Positions 45,879-54,076 of a DNA stretch of 64,000 nucleotides are shown here, in pieces (within the stretch, counting starts at the first letter, position 1; each line of letters begins with the position of its first letter). Source of the DNA: Streptomyces sp. CA-210063 (GTDB lineage Bacteria > Actinomycetota > Actinomycetes > Streptomycetales > Streptomycetaceae); contig NZ_CP102512.1 of assembly GCF_024612015.1 (NCBI RefSeq), positions 1,302,001 through 1,366,000 on the forward strand, in the 5' to 3' direction. The position numbers and the translations under genes were made by a program. Under the pieces are notes generated by a model. That model saw nothing but the letters and a program-made list of their open reading frames with translations. It made no database searches and was not told the origin of the DNA.

Positions 45879-46900
45879 CATGTCCGGCACGTCCCATCAG
45901 GGCCGATGGCGCGGCGCATGAACTCGTCTCGTGCTGCCAGGCACGCGCGTGAGATCGCCGCATGCGGCGCCAGCGCTTCGAACCCGTGATAGCCGCCGCC
46001 CCACAGGTGCAAGTCGACGCTCACTCCAGCTTGAGACAGTCGAGCGGCATAGGTCAGGGTCTCGTCCCGCAAACCGTCGGCCGATCCGCATTCAAGGTAC
46101 GTTCTCGGTAGACCGGACAGGTCGGTGGCGCGTGCGGGTGCGGCATAGGGACTGACGTCTGGGCCGCCACGCCGGCTGCCAAGGAGAGCGTTCCAGCCGA
46201 ACAGGTTGTCGTTGCGATCCCAGGCGCCCTCGCCGTCAAGCATCCGACTACTGTGAGTCTCTAGTCGGTCGTCAAGCATGGGGCACAGCAACAGTTGGTG
46301 GCTCAGGGTGGGGAATCCGCGGTCTCGCGCAAGTAGTGCGACGCCCGCAGCCAGACCGCCGCCAGCGCTGATTCCGGCAATGAGCAGACGCTGCGCATCA
46401 ATACCCAGCTCATCCGCATGATTTGCCGTCCACAGGAGGCCTGCGTAGCAGTCCTCAACTGGTGCCGGATCGGGATGCTCAGGTGCGAGCCGGTACTCGA
46501 CTGACACGATGGCAGCTTTCCCCTCGGCGACATACGGCAGGAATTGATCGACTCCGGTGAATCGGTTGCATGCGACCATGCCTCCGCCGTGCGTGTGGTA
46601 GATGCCTGGCAGACCCGACGCGCCGGCGGACGGGCGGAGGATCACCAACGTGATATCCGGGGCACCCTCAGGTCCGGGCACCTGACGCTCTTCGACGCGC
46701 ACAGCCCCCCCGACAGTGAAGTCGATCGGATCCACCCCCGGAGGTGGCCCTGAGACCAACTTCCGGAATGTCGCCAGCGATTCGCTGGTGAGGGTCGGGA
46801 ATGATTCCAGCGCGGCGAGAATTGGCTCTATCTCTGGATCGAAGGGAGGCCGAATCGTAACGCTACCGGGGACCGTTTGACCAGCTGCCTGCTGTTCCAT
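45878..46900 (-). CDS. Alpha/beta hydrolase, HSL-type esterase
   Basis: A 340-residue esterase of the hormone-sensitive-lipase group: oxyanion motif HTHGGGMVA, nucleophile Ser in GISAGGGLA, Asp in CGSADGLRDE, His in GGYHGFE. ATG 46900 was chosen for the strong AGGAGG 6 bases before it. The stop overlaps the original ATG of the downstream SDR. Substrate unknown, probably short-chain or aromatic esters. Confidence 0.9.
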   Translation of the reverse strand: MEQQAAGQTVPGSVTIRPPFDPEIEPILAALESFPTLTSESLATFRKLVSGPPPGVDPIDFTVGGAVRVEERQVPGPEGAPDITLVILRPSAGASGLPGIYHTHGGGMVACNRFTGVDQFLPYVAEGKAAIVSVEYRLAPEHPDPAPVEDCYAGLLWTANHADELGIDAQRLLIAGISAGGGLAAGVALLARDRGFPTLSHQLLLCPMLDDRLETHSSRMLDGEGAWDRNDNLFGWNALLGSRRGGPDVSPYAAPARATDLSGLPRTYLECGSADGLRDETLTYAARLSQAGVSVDLHLWGGGYHGFEALAPHAAISRACLAARDEFMRRAIGPDGTCRT

Positions 46901-46985
46901 AAGAACCTCCTGAGTTGGTGTCTCCGTGATGTATCGCAGCAGATGGATCATTTAACGAGTGGTCGCCGTACCAGGTCCCTCGCCG

Positions 46986-47571
46986 CTACTGGTGCCTCGC
47001 TGCTGGCGTGGGCTGTTGACCGCAACACCTCTCCGCTCGCCTGCCGAGCGGACTGAATGCTGAGCCCCGAGGGAATGTTGAGTGGGATGATGGCTTGGCG
47101 TCACCGAATCGGTTCCGGCCTCCGAGCCGATCGAATTCGGCTGGGGCCGGCACGGTGATCTCGTGGCCGAGGGCCTCGGGGCCTGCGACCCAGGCGTAGT
47201 AGCTGGAGCGGGCGGTCTTCATCACCCGGCACAGCAGCACGACCGTGAAGTTGGCCTTGGCCTTCTCCGCGTGAATTCATCGGCAGATGTCGCTCACCGA
47301 TCGCTGTCCTTCGCGAAGAAGGCAGTCGCTCACTTTAGGATTTCAATGTTTTCGCCTGTTCCGCCGGCAGCTTCCGTAGCTGCCTCAACTCCTCGTTCCG
47401 ATCGTCCCCGCCACTCGGTCGGCGGCCGTCGCCGGGCCAGCCTCGGCGGCCCAGGCCTGCGTGACCTACCCCCCGCAGGCTCTCCCCAACTCGCGGGCGA
47501 CATCGGTCACTGTCCGCCCCGACGAGCGCATGAGCTCGATCGCGTCGCGCTTCGAGACTGTTGGTGACGGG
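46986..47571 (-). mobile_element. Remnant of an IS3-family element (orfA and start of orfB)
   Basis: Minus strand, broken into several frames. From 47570 down: DAIELMRSSGRTVTDVAREL (orfA N-terminus), then RNEELRQLRKLPAEQAK, NIEILK and ATAFFAKDSDR (orfA end), then the orfB start CRVMKTARSSYYAWVAGPEA near 47160-47230. The catalytic DDE region is absent. It abuts the 3' end of the amidase gene at 47572, so the insertion trimmed or bordered that gene. 46901-46985 shows nothing else. Confidence 0.75.
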
Positions 47572-48981
47572 CTACACCGCCACAGCGGGGCGGGTCACTT
47601 GGGGGAAGGCATCGAGGTAACTCTTGGCTGCTCTGAAGAGCAGGTCCTCGCGACCGGGTCGCGTGATCATCTGTAGGCCGACGGGCAAGCCGTCGACGAA
47701 CCCGCACGGTACAGTCAGCGCCGGGAACCCGAGCAGATTGAACAGCCCTGTGTGGGCACCATAGGTTGGCACGAGGCCACCTCCTAGTAGGCCCCACTCG
47801 TCGAGGGTCTTCGGGAGGATCGGCGTGGTAGGGCTGAGGAGGATGTCGTTCTCCCGTAGCACACGCATTGTGGTTTGCCAGACGCGATCCCGCAGGGCTG
47901 TTGCCGCTTCGTACTCCTCAGAGGAAGGGGCTGCCAGGTCGGGTACAGGAACCGGGGGTTCCAGATCCAGGCCGCGCGCTTTTTCCAGCTTCGCTTGAAG
48001 TTCCACGAACTCGCTGGGCTTGACGAGGTGGGCGTTGTTCACCGGCTCGAACGCGGCGATGAGTGTGATCAGTGCATCCCAAGAGGGCTCCCACTCCTCA
48101 CCGGTGATGGTCACCTCAGCGCCGAGGGACCTCAGGTTGTATGCCGCCGTCCGGGCAGTTGCGTTGACTTTGGGCGTTTCGTCGAGGGCGACTGCGCTCG
48201 ACCACCCGAAGTCGTCGGTCCATGCGAAGCGGAGTCCGGCCACGCCGTCTTCCAGGTTCGAGAGGTAGTTCGGCGGATCGTCCTGGATGGCGTTGAGGTC
48301 CCTGCCATCCGGGCCCGCCAGCACCTGCGTGACGATCGCGCAATCGCGGACGTCACGGGCCAGTGGTCCGACGGACATGATCAACATCAACGAGGCCTTG
48401 TCGTAGTCGACGTAAGGGATCAAGCCGCGTGTTGGGTGAAGTCCGAGAACTCCGTTCCATGCAGCCGGCAGGCGCGTTGATCCCCCGGAATCCTGGCCAA
48501 GAGAGAACGGCACCATTCCTGCCGCAACCGCGGACCCACTTCCTCTGCTGGAGTTGCCAGGTTCGCGGCTGGTGTCCCAGGGGTTACGGGGACGCTCGCC
48601 GGGTTCGAAAAAGTAGGTGGCGACGGTGCCCAGCAGGATGGCGCCGGCTTTACGTAGTCGCTCGACAGGAATGCTGTCCCGCCCAACGCTGTCAGTTTTC
48701 CAAGGTGCCGAGCGCATGCCCTTCGCCTTGACCATGTCCATCACCGCGAATGGCACGCCGTGGAGTGGACCGATCGGGCCTCCGCCTGCTACCTGCTCTT
48801 CCGCTCGTCGGGCCTGTTCGAGGGCACCTTCGGCGTCGACATTGGCGAAGACATGAAGCGTCGGGTCGAGCTTGGCGATCCGGTCCAGGAAATGTCGTGT
48901 CACCTCCACAGGTGACACCTCCCGTGACGCGACAAGCGCCGCTATTCGCCAGGCTGGCAACCACGTCAGTTCTTCACTCAC
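47572..48981 (-). CDS. Amidase-signature family protein lacking the catalytic Lys
   Basis: A 469-residue amidase-signature protein, GTG start with AAAGG upstream. The nucleophile Ser168 lies in GQDSGGSTR and the cis-Ser is probably Ser144 in PGNSSRGSGSA. The Ser-cisSer-Lys triad's Lys should be in GVPFAVKD, but the sequence reads GVPFAVMD, giving Met81. A Lys three residues later (MVKAKG) is not in the family position. The protein is otherwise full length. It may be inactive, or have taken another role. Its 3' end abuts an IS3 remnant. Confidence 0.85.
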   Translation of the reverse strand: MSEELTWLPAWRIAALVASREVSPVEVTRHFLDRIAKLDPTLHVFANVDAEGALEQARRAEEQVAGGGPIGPLHGVPFAVMDMVKAKGMRSAPWKTDSVGRDSIPVERLRKAGAILLGTVATYFFEPGERPRNPWDTSREPGNSSRGSGSAVAAGMVPFSLGQDSGGSTRLPAAWNGVLGLHPTRGLIPYVDYDKASLMLIMSVGPLARDVRDCAIVTQVLAGPDGRDLNAIQDDPPNYLSNLEDGVAGLRFAWTDDFGWSSAVALDETPKVNATARTAAYNLRSLGAEVTITGEEWEPSWDALITLIAAFEPVNNAHLVKPSEFVELQAKLEKARGLDLEPPVPVPDLAAPSSEEYEAATALRDRVWQTTMRVLRENDILLSPTTPILPKTLDEWGLLGGGLVPTYGAHTGLFNLLGFPALTVPCGFVDGLPVGLQMITRPGREDLLFRAAKSYLDAFPQVTRPAVAV

Positions 48982-49111
48982 GATGTACCTTTCGATGGTG
49001 TTGGCACGAGCAGGACAGGTTTCGCTACGCGATGCTCGGTGAGCTGCACCCCGTCTCGTAGCGACCCTGAAGCCAGGTCTATGGTCTTGGCGTAAGGGGG
49101 CGCACGAGCAA

Positions 49112-49186
49112 GTGCCAGCGCCACGGACGTATCCCGACGAGCTTCGCGAACGCGTCGTCCGCGAGGTCCGCAGCAGCGGCCGCCTC
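49112..49186 (+). mobile_element. IS3 orfA 5' fragment (copy A)
   Basis: A GTG-started plus-strand frame reads VPAPRTYPDELRERVVREVR then SSGR, the N-terminus of IS3-family OrfA proteins. It is cut after about 24 codons where the end of the convergent tannase gene begins. The matching copy is at 50950. Confidence 0.6.
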
Positions 49187-49200
49187 TGTGTACGCGGCGC

Positions 49201-50739
49201 CTACCGGAAAGCCGGGATCGTACGACTCAATGTGACCTTGCCGGTCTCCATGTCGTAACCCTGCGCGGGGATCTCGTCCGGTGCGACGCCCTCCTCGACC
49301 CACCGCATCAGGGCACTCATCGTGCCGCCGATCGTGGCACCGGCGGAGGTGGCCGTGACGTAGACGTGCCCGTCGCCCGAGCCCATGAAGAGGCGGGCGA
49401 AGTCGGCGACCTGCTCCTGGCCGCCCATCTCCTGGTGGACGCGCCGGAAGTAGTCGGTGCTCCCCTGGGCGAAGATGACCTCGTCGCCCGTGGTGTGGGT
49501 GAGGATGAGCTTGCCGCCGCTGTCGCGCAGGCCGGACAGGTCCGGGTCGTCCGTGGCGAAGTCGGCGAACTCCTCGACGCTGCGGGCGAATAGTTCGCGG
49601 AACTGCTCGAAGGTCAGGGTCCTCCAGTCCCATTCGGGGTCGCGGAGGAGGTAGGCGCCTATCCAGTCTTTGGCGATGATGAAGGGTTCGGGGACCAACT
49701 CGCCGTCCACCTCGGTGGTGCAGGCCAGGCCGCCCTGCAAAATGCTCGCCCCCCAGCTCTCGGCTTCGGGGTGCAGCCCGTACCAGAGGAACTCGCCGTC
49801 CGCCGTGCGCGGGCCCTCCCAGATCTTCCTTACGACTTCGGCGTCGAGTTCGGTGATCTCGCCGTCGGAGGTTTGCGTGCCCACCAGCTCGGCGGGGTCG
49901 ACGGCACGGTCCGCCGCGACCGCCTTCGCGCGGAATGCCTCGAACTTCGCGGGAGTGACGACGTTGCCCAGTTCCTTCATCACCAGGGCCGGCCATACTC
50001 CGGCCGGAACGAACTTGGTCCAGTTGATCGCCGGATCCACCGACCAGATGCCGTCGTAGTCGTCGGGATACCGCTGCGCCTCGGCCATGGCCTGCCGGCC
50101 GCCTCCCGAGGCGCCGGAGAAGTAGGAGTAGCGGGGCGGTACGCCGTGGATGGCCTCGGTGACCGCCTTGCCGATCACGGTCATGTCGTGGGTGGCGCGG
50201 TAGGACCAGTCGCGCAGCAACTCCCGGTCGATCTCCCGGGTCTTCTCGTCGAGCGCGTACGCGTTCAGCCGCGGGTCCCGGATGCCGCCGTCGGTCATCG
50301 CGGTGGCGAATCCGTTACGGAGTGCCACGGGCATCGGCACGACCCGGAAGGTCTCAATTTCGATCCACGGAGACGAGGTGAGCATCCCTCCACCGCCGGT
50401 GCCGAGGAACCGCTCGTTCCACGCGAGCGGCACCCATACGGTGATCTCGGCGACGTGCCCGGCAGGAGTGGTCCGCTCTAGGCGGACGTCGCAGAAGTCG
50501 GGCAGATCCTCGATGTACGGGGGAAGCTCCATGATGCTGTCGAACTTCGGTGGCGTATTCTCGGTCCGCCCGCTGGTGTTGACCGTCGCCGAGGTGACCC
50601 TGACCCCGTCGAGATGGGAGACCGCCTTCCCGATCGCCTCCGGGGTGCAGCGGTCGCCGACGTCTGTCGCGGTGATCGGGTCGTCCGTCGAGACCCAGCG
50701 GGACATTCCCTGCGGGTCGAGCCGTACGGAAACAGTCAT
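49201..50739 (-). CDS. Tannase / feruloyl esterase family protein, copy A
   Basis: A 512-residue tannase-family hydrolase from ATG 50739. The nucleophile is Ser211 in YFSGASGGGR; Asp lies in TTGDEVIFAQG and His in GSGDGHVY. Neither Cys of the CS-D-HC arrangement is present. No signal peptide is evident. It is a duplicate of the next gene (same length) and a more distant relative of the one at 43.3 kb. GAAGG lies upstream of the start. Confidence 0.87.
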   Translation of the reverse strand: MTVSVRLDPQGMSRWVSTDDPITATDVGDRCTPEAIGKAVSHLDGVRVTSATVNTSGRTENTPPKFDSIMELPPYIEDLPDFCDVRLERTTPAGHVAEITVWVPLAWNERFLGTGGGGMLTSSPWIEIETFRVVPMPVALRNGFATAMTDGGIRDPRLNAYALDEKTREIDRELLRDWSYRATHDMTVIGKAVTEAIHGVPPRYSYFSGASGGGRQAMAEAQRYPDDYDGIWSVDPAINWTKFVPAGVWPALVMKELGNVVTPAKFEAFRAKAVAADRAVDPAELVGTQTSDGEITELDAEVVRKIWEGPRTADGEFLWYGLHPEAESWGASILQGGLACTTEVDGELVPEPFIIAKDWIGAYLLRDPEWDWRTLTFEQFRELFARSVEEFADFATDDPDLSGLRDSGGKLILTHTTGDEVIFAQGSTDYFRRVHQEMGGQEQVADFARLFMGSGDGHVYVTATSAGATIGGTMSALMRWVEEGVAPDEIPAQGYDMETGKVTLSRTIPAFR

Positions 50740-50949
50740 CTCGCGTAGCCTTCCTTTTCTTGAACTGGCGTTTTAGCAGGGAGAGTTGCCCGGTGGCCCG
50801 CCTTTGGTCAGGGAGCGGCCACCCCCATCAGGTGTGCGCCCCGGGCAAACGCCCGCGCACTCCCACACCTTGATCGGCTACACCACGACAAGGGGCACGA
50901 TCCCCTGAAGCCAGGTCTATGGTCTTGGCGTAAGGGGGCGCACGAGCAA

Positions 50950-51024
50950 GTGCCAGCGCCACGGACGTATCCCGACGAGCTTCGCGAAGGCGCCGTCCGC
51001 GAGGTCCGCAGCAGCGGCCGCCTC
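50950..51024 (+). mobile_element. IS3 orfA 5' fragment (copy B)
   Basis: Same fragment as at 49112: VPAPRTYPDELRE, then GAVREVRSSGR, differing by a few bases. It was evidently carried along in the duplication. Confidence 0.6.
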
Positions 51025-51038
51025 TGTGTACGCGGCGC

Positions 51039-52577
51039 CTACCGGAAAGCCGGGATCGTACGACTCAATGTGACCTTGCCGGCCTCCATGTCGTAACCCT
51101 GCGCGGGGATCTCGTCCGGTGCGACGCCCTCCTCGACCCACCGCATCAGGGCCGTCATCGTGCCGCCGATCGTGGGTCCGGGGGAGGTGGCGGTGACGTA
51201 GCCGTGCCCGACGCCCGAGCCCATGAAGAGGCGGGCGAAGTCGGCGACCTGCTCGTGGCCGCCCATCTCCTGGTGGACGCGCTGGAAGTAGTCGGTGCTC
51301 CCCTGGGCGAAGATGACCTCGTCGCCCGTGGTGTGGGTGAGGATGAGCTTGCCGCCGCTGTCGCGGAGGCCGGACAGGTCCGGGTCGTCCGTGGCGAAGT
51401 CGGCGAACTCCTCGACGCAGCGCGCGAAGAGTTCGCGGAACTGCTCGAAGGTCAGCGTCCTCCAGTCCCATTCGGGGTCGCGGAGGAGATAGGCGCCCAG
51501 TACGTCCGTGGCGATGAAGAAGGGTACGGGTACCAACTCGCCATCCACCTCGGTGGTGCAGGCCAGGCCGCCCTGCGAGAGGTTCGCCCCCCAGCTCTCG
51601 GCTTCGGGGTGCAGCCCGTACCAGAGGAACTCGCCGTCCGCCGTGCGCGGGCCCTCCCAGATCTTCCGGACAACTTCGGCGTCCATTTCGGTGATCTCAC
51701 CGTCGGGGGTCTGCGTGCCCACCAGCTGAGCGGGGTCGATCGCACCGGCTGAACGGGTCGCCGCCGCGCGGAAGGCCTCGAACTTCGCGGGAGTGACGAC
51801 GTTGCCGAGTTCCTTCATCACCAGGGCCGGCCATATCTCCGCCGGAACGAACTTGGTCCAGTTGATCGCCGGATCCACCGACCAGATCCCGTCGTAGTCC
51901 TCCGGATACCGCTGCGCCTCGGCCATGGCCTGCCGGCCGCCACCCGAGCAGCCGGAGAAGTAGGAGTAGCGGGGCGGTACGCCGTGGATGGCCTCGGTGA
52001 CCGCCTTTCCGATCACGGTCATGTCGTGGGTGGCGCGGTAGGACCAGTCGCGCAGCAACTCCCAGTCGATCTCCCGGGTCTTCTCATCGAGCGCGTACGT
52101 GCCGGGGCGCGGATCACGGACGCCGCCGTCGGTCATCGCGGTGGCGAATCCGTTACGGAGTGCCACGGGCAACGACACGATCCGGAACCCCTCCAGGTCC
52201 AGCCACGGGATCCAGGTGCGCAACCCTCCGCCGCCGGTGCCGAAGAACCGCTCGTTCCACTCCAGCGGCACCCACACGGTGATCTCCGCGACGTGCCCGG
52301 CAGGCGTCGTCCGCTCCACACGGACGTCGCAGAAGTCGGGCAGACCCTCGACGAACGCGGGCTGTTCCGGGCCACCCTCGAACATCGGCGGCGCATTCTT
52401 GGCCCGCCCGCTGGTGTTGACCGTCGCCGAGGTGACCCTGACCCCGTCGAGCCGGGAGATCGCCTTCTCGATCGCCTCCGGGGTGCAGCGTTCACCGACG
52501 TCCGTCGCGGTGATCGGGTCGTCCGTCGAGACCCAGCGGGACATTCCCTGCTGGTCGAGCCGTACGGAAACAGTCAT
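51039..52577 (-). CDS. Tannase / feruloyl esterase family protein, copy B
   Basis: A 512-residue paralogue of copy A, start ATG 52577. The nucleophile is Ser211 in YFSGCSGGGR, so Cys210 supplies the CS half of the CS-D-HC motif, but the His region reads GVGHGY with no Cys. Asp is in TTGDEVIFAQG. Differences from copy A cluster in the lid part (residues about 60-75, 120-135 and 270-290), which may change substrate range. It is divergent from the nicotinate cluster; the 435-bp spacer holds repeated operator-like motifs. Confidence 0.88.
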   Translation of the reverse strand: MTVSVRLDQQGMSRWVSTDDPITATDVGERCTPEAIEKAISRLDGVRVTSATVNTSGRAKNAPPMFEGGPEQPAFVEGLPDFCDVRVERTTPAGHVAEITVWVPLEWNERFFGTGGGGLRTWIPWLDLEGFRIVSLPVALRNGFATAMTDGGVRDPRPGTYALDEKTREIDWELLRDWSYRATHDMTVIGKAVTEAIHGVPPRYSYFSGCSGGGRQAMAEAQRYPEDYDGIWSVDPAINWTKFVPAEIWPALVMKELGNVVTPAKFEAFRAAATRSAGAIDPAQLVGTQTPDGEITEMDAEVVRKIWEGPRTADGEFLWYGLHPEAESWGANLSQGGLACTTEVDGELVPVPFFIATDVLGAYLLRDPEWDWRTLTFEQFRELFARCVEEFADFATDDPDLSGLRDSGGKLILTHTTGDEVIFAQGSTDYFQRVHQEMGGHEQVADFARLFMGSGVGHGYVTATSPGPTIGGTMTALMRWVEEGVAPDEIPAQGYDMEAGKVTLSRTIPAFR

Positions 52578-52675
52578 CTCGCGTAGTCCTCCTGTGAATT
52601 GCGGCCGTACGACCGAACGCGTGCGGGATCGCGCCTGTCGAGACCTGGGCTGCGGGGCCGGATGCGAATGGAAGT

Positions 52676-52873
52676 GATCCGAACACGTACGGATCCCCCA
52701 GCACAAGGTTCCATGCCCTCTACATTCATCGACAGTTCGGATGATGGATCCGAAGTGACAGGCAGGCATCCAGGAAGCGGCAGGTCAGGGCTACCAGGAT
52801 GCCGAGCCAGGCCGGAGCCGACGAAAAAAGAGGCCTCCACCCCTTGCCAGATCTAGATTGTACGTGTTCGGAT
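52676..52873. promoter_or_regulatory. Repeated TTCGGAT motifs in the tannase / nic divergent spacer
   Basis: The 52578-53012 spacer holds ATCCGAACACGTAC (52677-52690) and its exact reverse complement GTACGTGTTCGGAT (52860-52873), 170 bp apart. Between them TTCGGAT-GATGG-ATCCGAA-type palindrome sits at 52736-52754. Altogether four TTCGGAT half-sites alternate in orientation. The spacer is A/T-richer than the genes. These are candidate operators for the MarR protein of the nic cluster or another regulator. Confidence 0.55.
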
Positions 52874-53012
52874 TAATTGCGTCAGCGGTGCACAACAGCA
52901 CCGCCATCTCGGACGTCGGCACCCGCCCGCGTGGCCAGATCTGTGCCTTCACTCCCCCGTCCGGGCCACGCGATCACCGTCTCTCACGCCCTCCCCTCCC
53001 TAGGAGCGAGAC

Positions 53013-54044
53013 ATGTTCGACCTCACCTCCGTTGACCTCCTCGACGCATTCACCCAGGAGTTGAAGCTGTGCAAGCTCCGGCCCGATGAGCACGTCGTGG
53101 TCCTGTCCGAGCCCAGTAGCCGGGGGGATTACGTGGCAGCCGCCTTCGGTGCGGCGAAGGCCTGCGGCGCGCATGTCGTCGCCGCGACCGTGCCCGGCGG
53201 AAACCCGTCCCCCACGGACAGCACCCACACCGGTGCCGGGCCCGGCCTGACCGCGGTGCTGAACGACTCCACCGCGCAGAACCTGCTCAAGTCGGCGGAC
53301 CTGGTCGTGGACTTGACCCGCGAGGGCTTCATCCACGCTCCGCTCCAGCAGGAGATCCTGCGCACGGGCACCCGCATTCTGTTCGTCTGCGACGCCCCCG
53401 ACGTCCTGATCCGCAACCTCCCCAAGGAGGGCGACAAGGCCGAGGTCCTCAAGGGCGTGGAGCTGCTCAAGGAAGCCTCCGTGATGCGGGTGACCTCCGA
53501 GGCCGGCACCGACCTGACCGTCGAACTGCCGGGCGCCAAGCCGGAGTTCCAGGTGGGCTTCGCCGACGACCCGGGCCGCTGGGACCACTGGCCCAGCACG
53601 ATGGTGCTGTGCTGGCCGAAGTTCTCCGACGGCCGGATCGTGCTCGCCGAGAACGACATCCTGCTGCCGTTCAAGGAATACGTGCGCCAGCCGGTCACCC
53701 TGGAGATCTCGAACGGCACCATCGAGAAGGTGTCCGGCGGCTCCGAGGCCAAGCTGCTGGAGACCTTCTTCGAGGACGCCGAGGACCAGTGGGCGCGCAG
53801 CCTGTCCCACATGGGCTGGGGCCTGATGCGCACCGCCGACTGGTTCGCCACCGCCCTGTACGGCAAGGAAGAGCTGATGGGCATGGACGCCCGGGCGTTC
53901 GCCGGGAACTTCCTGTGGTCCACCGGCCCGCACCCCGTCCTGCAGCGTGAGTCCTACGCACACCTCGACATCGCCATGCGCGGCTGCACCGTCTCGGTCG
54001 ACGGCCAGGACGTCGTCACCGCGGGCCGACTCGCCGACCACTGA
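53013..54044 (+). CDS. nicX: 2,5-dihydroxypyridine 5,6-dioxygenase
   Basis: Iron(II) ring-cleavage enzyme turning 2,5-dihydroxypyridine into N-formylmaleamate. The 343-residue protein has the M29 aminopeptidase-like fold of NicX. His266 (SLSHMGWG), His317 and Asp319 (YAHLDIAM) fall within one residue of the iron ligands I recall for Pseudomonas putida NicX (265, 318, 320). The C-terminal MRGCTVSVDGQDVV also fits. AGGAG lies 7 bases before the ATG. It is first in the plus-strand cluster. An M29 leucyl aminopeptidase is the alternative, made unlikely by the neighbours. Confidence 0.88.
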   Translation: MFDLTSVDLLDAFTQELKLCKLRPDEHVVVLSEPSSRGDYVAAAFGAAKACGAHVVAATVPGGNPSPTDSTHTGAGPGLTAVLNDSTAQNLLKSADLVVDLTREGFIHAPLQQEILRTGTRILFVCDAPDVLIRNLPKEGDKAEVLKGVELLKEASVMRVTSEAGTDLTVELPGAKPEFQVGFADDPGRWDHWPSTMVLCWPKFSDGRIVLAENDILLPFKEYVRQPVTLEISNGTIEKVSGGSEAKLLETFFEDAEDQWARSLSHMGWGLMRTADWFATALYGKEELMGMDARAFAGNFLWSTGPHPVLQRESYAHLDIAMRGCTVSVDGQDVVTAGRLADH

Positions 54045-54076
54045 CACCGCCCGCCGCACCCGTACCTGGAGAACAC

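Larger units (their letters stand above)
49065..50748. repeat. Direct repeat copy A (about 1.68 kb) with IS3 fragment and tannase gene
   Basis: This segment matches 50903-52586 with a constant offset of 1838 bases, starting at CCCTGAAGCCAGGTC and ending at CTCGCGTAG. Both copies carry a tannase-family gene of the same length and the same fragment of an IS3 orfA. The two differ by many substitutions but no net indels. The 154 bases between copies (50749-50902) are not duplicated and hold nothing recognised. Confidence 0.85.
50903..52586. repeat. Direct repeat copy B (about 1.68 kb)
   Basis: Second copy of the unit at 49065-50748. Outside these limits the sequences diverge at once, so the duplicated block includes the ribosome-site-proximal leader but not the upstream promoter region. 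Confidence 0.85.

Noticed and set aside
53013..54044. Leucyl aminopeptidase M29
   Set aside because: Fold is shared, but the ligand positions match NicX and the neighbours supply every other nicotinate step.
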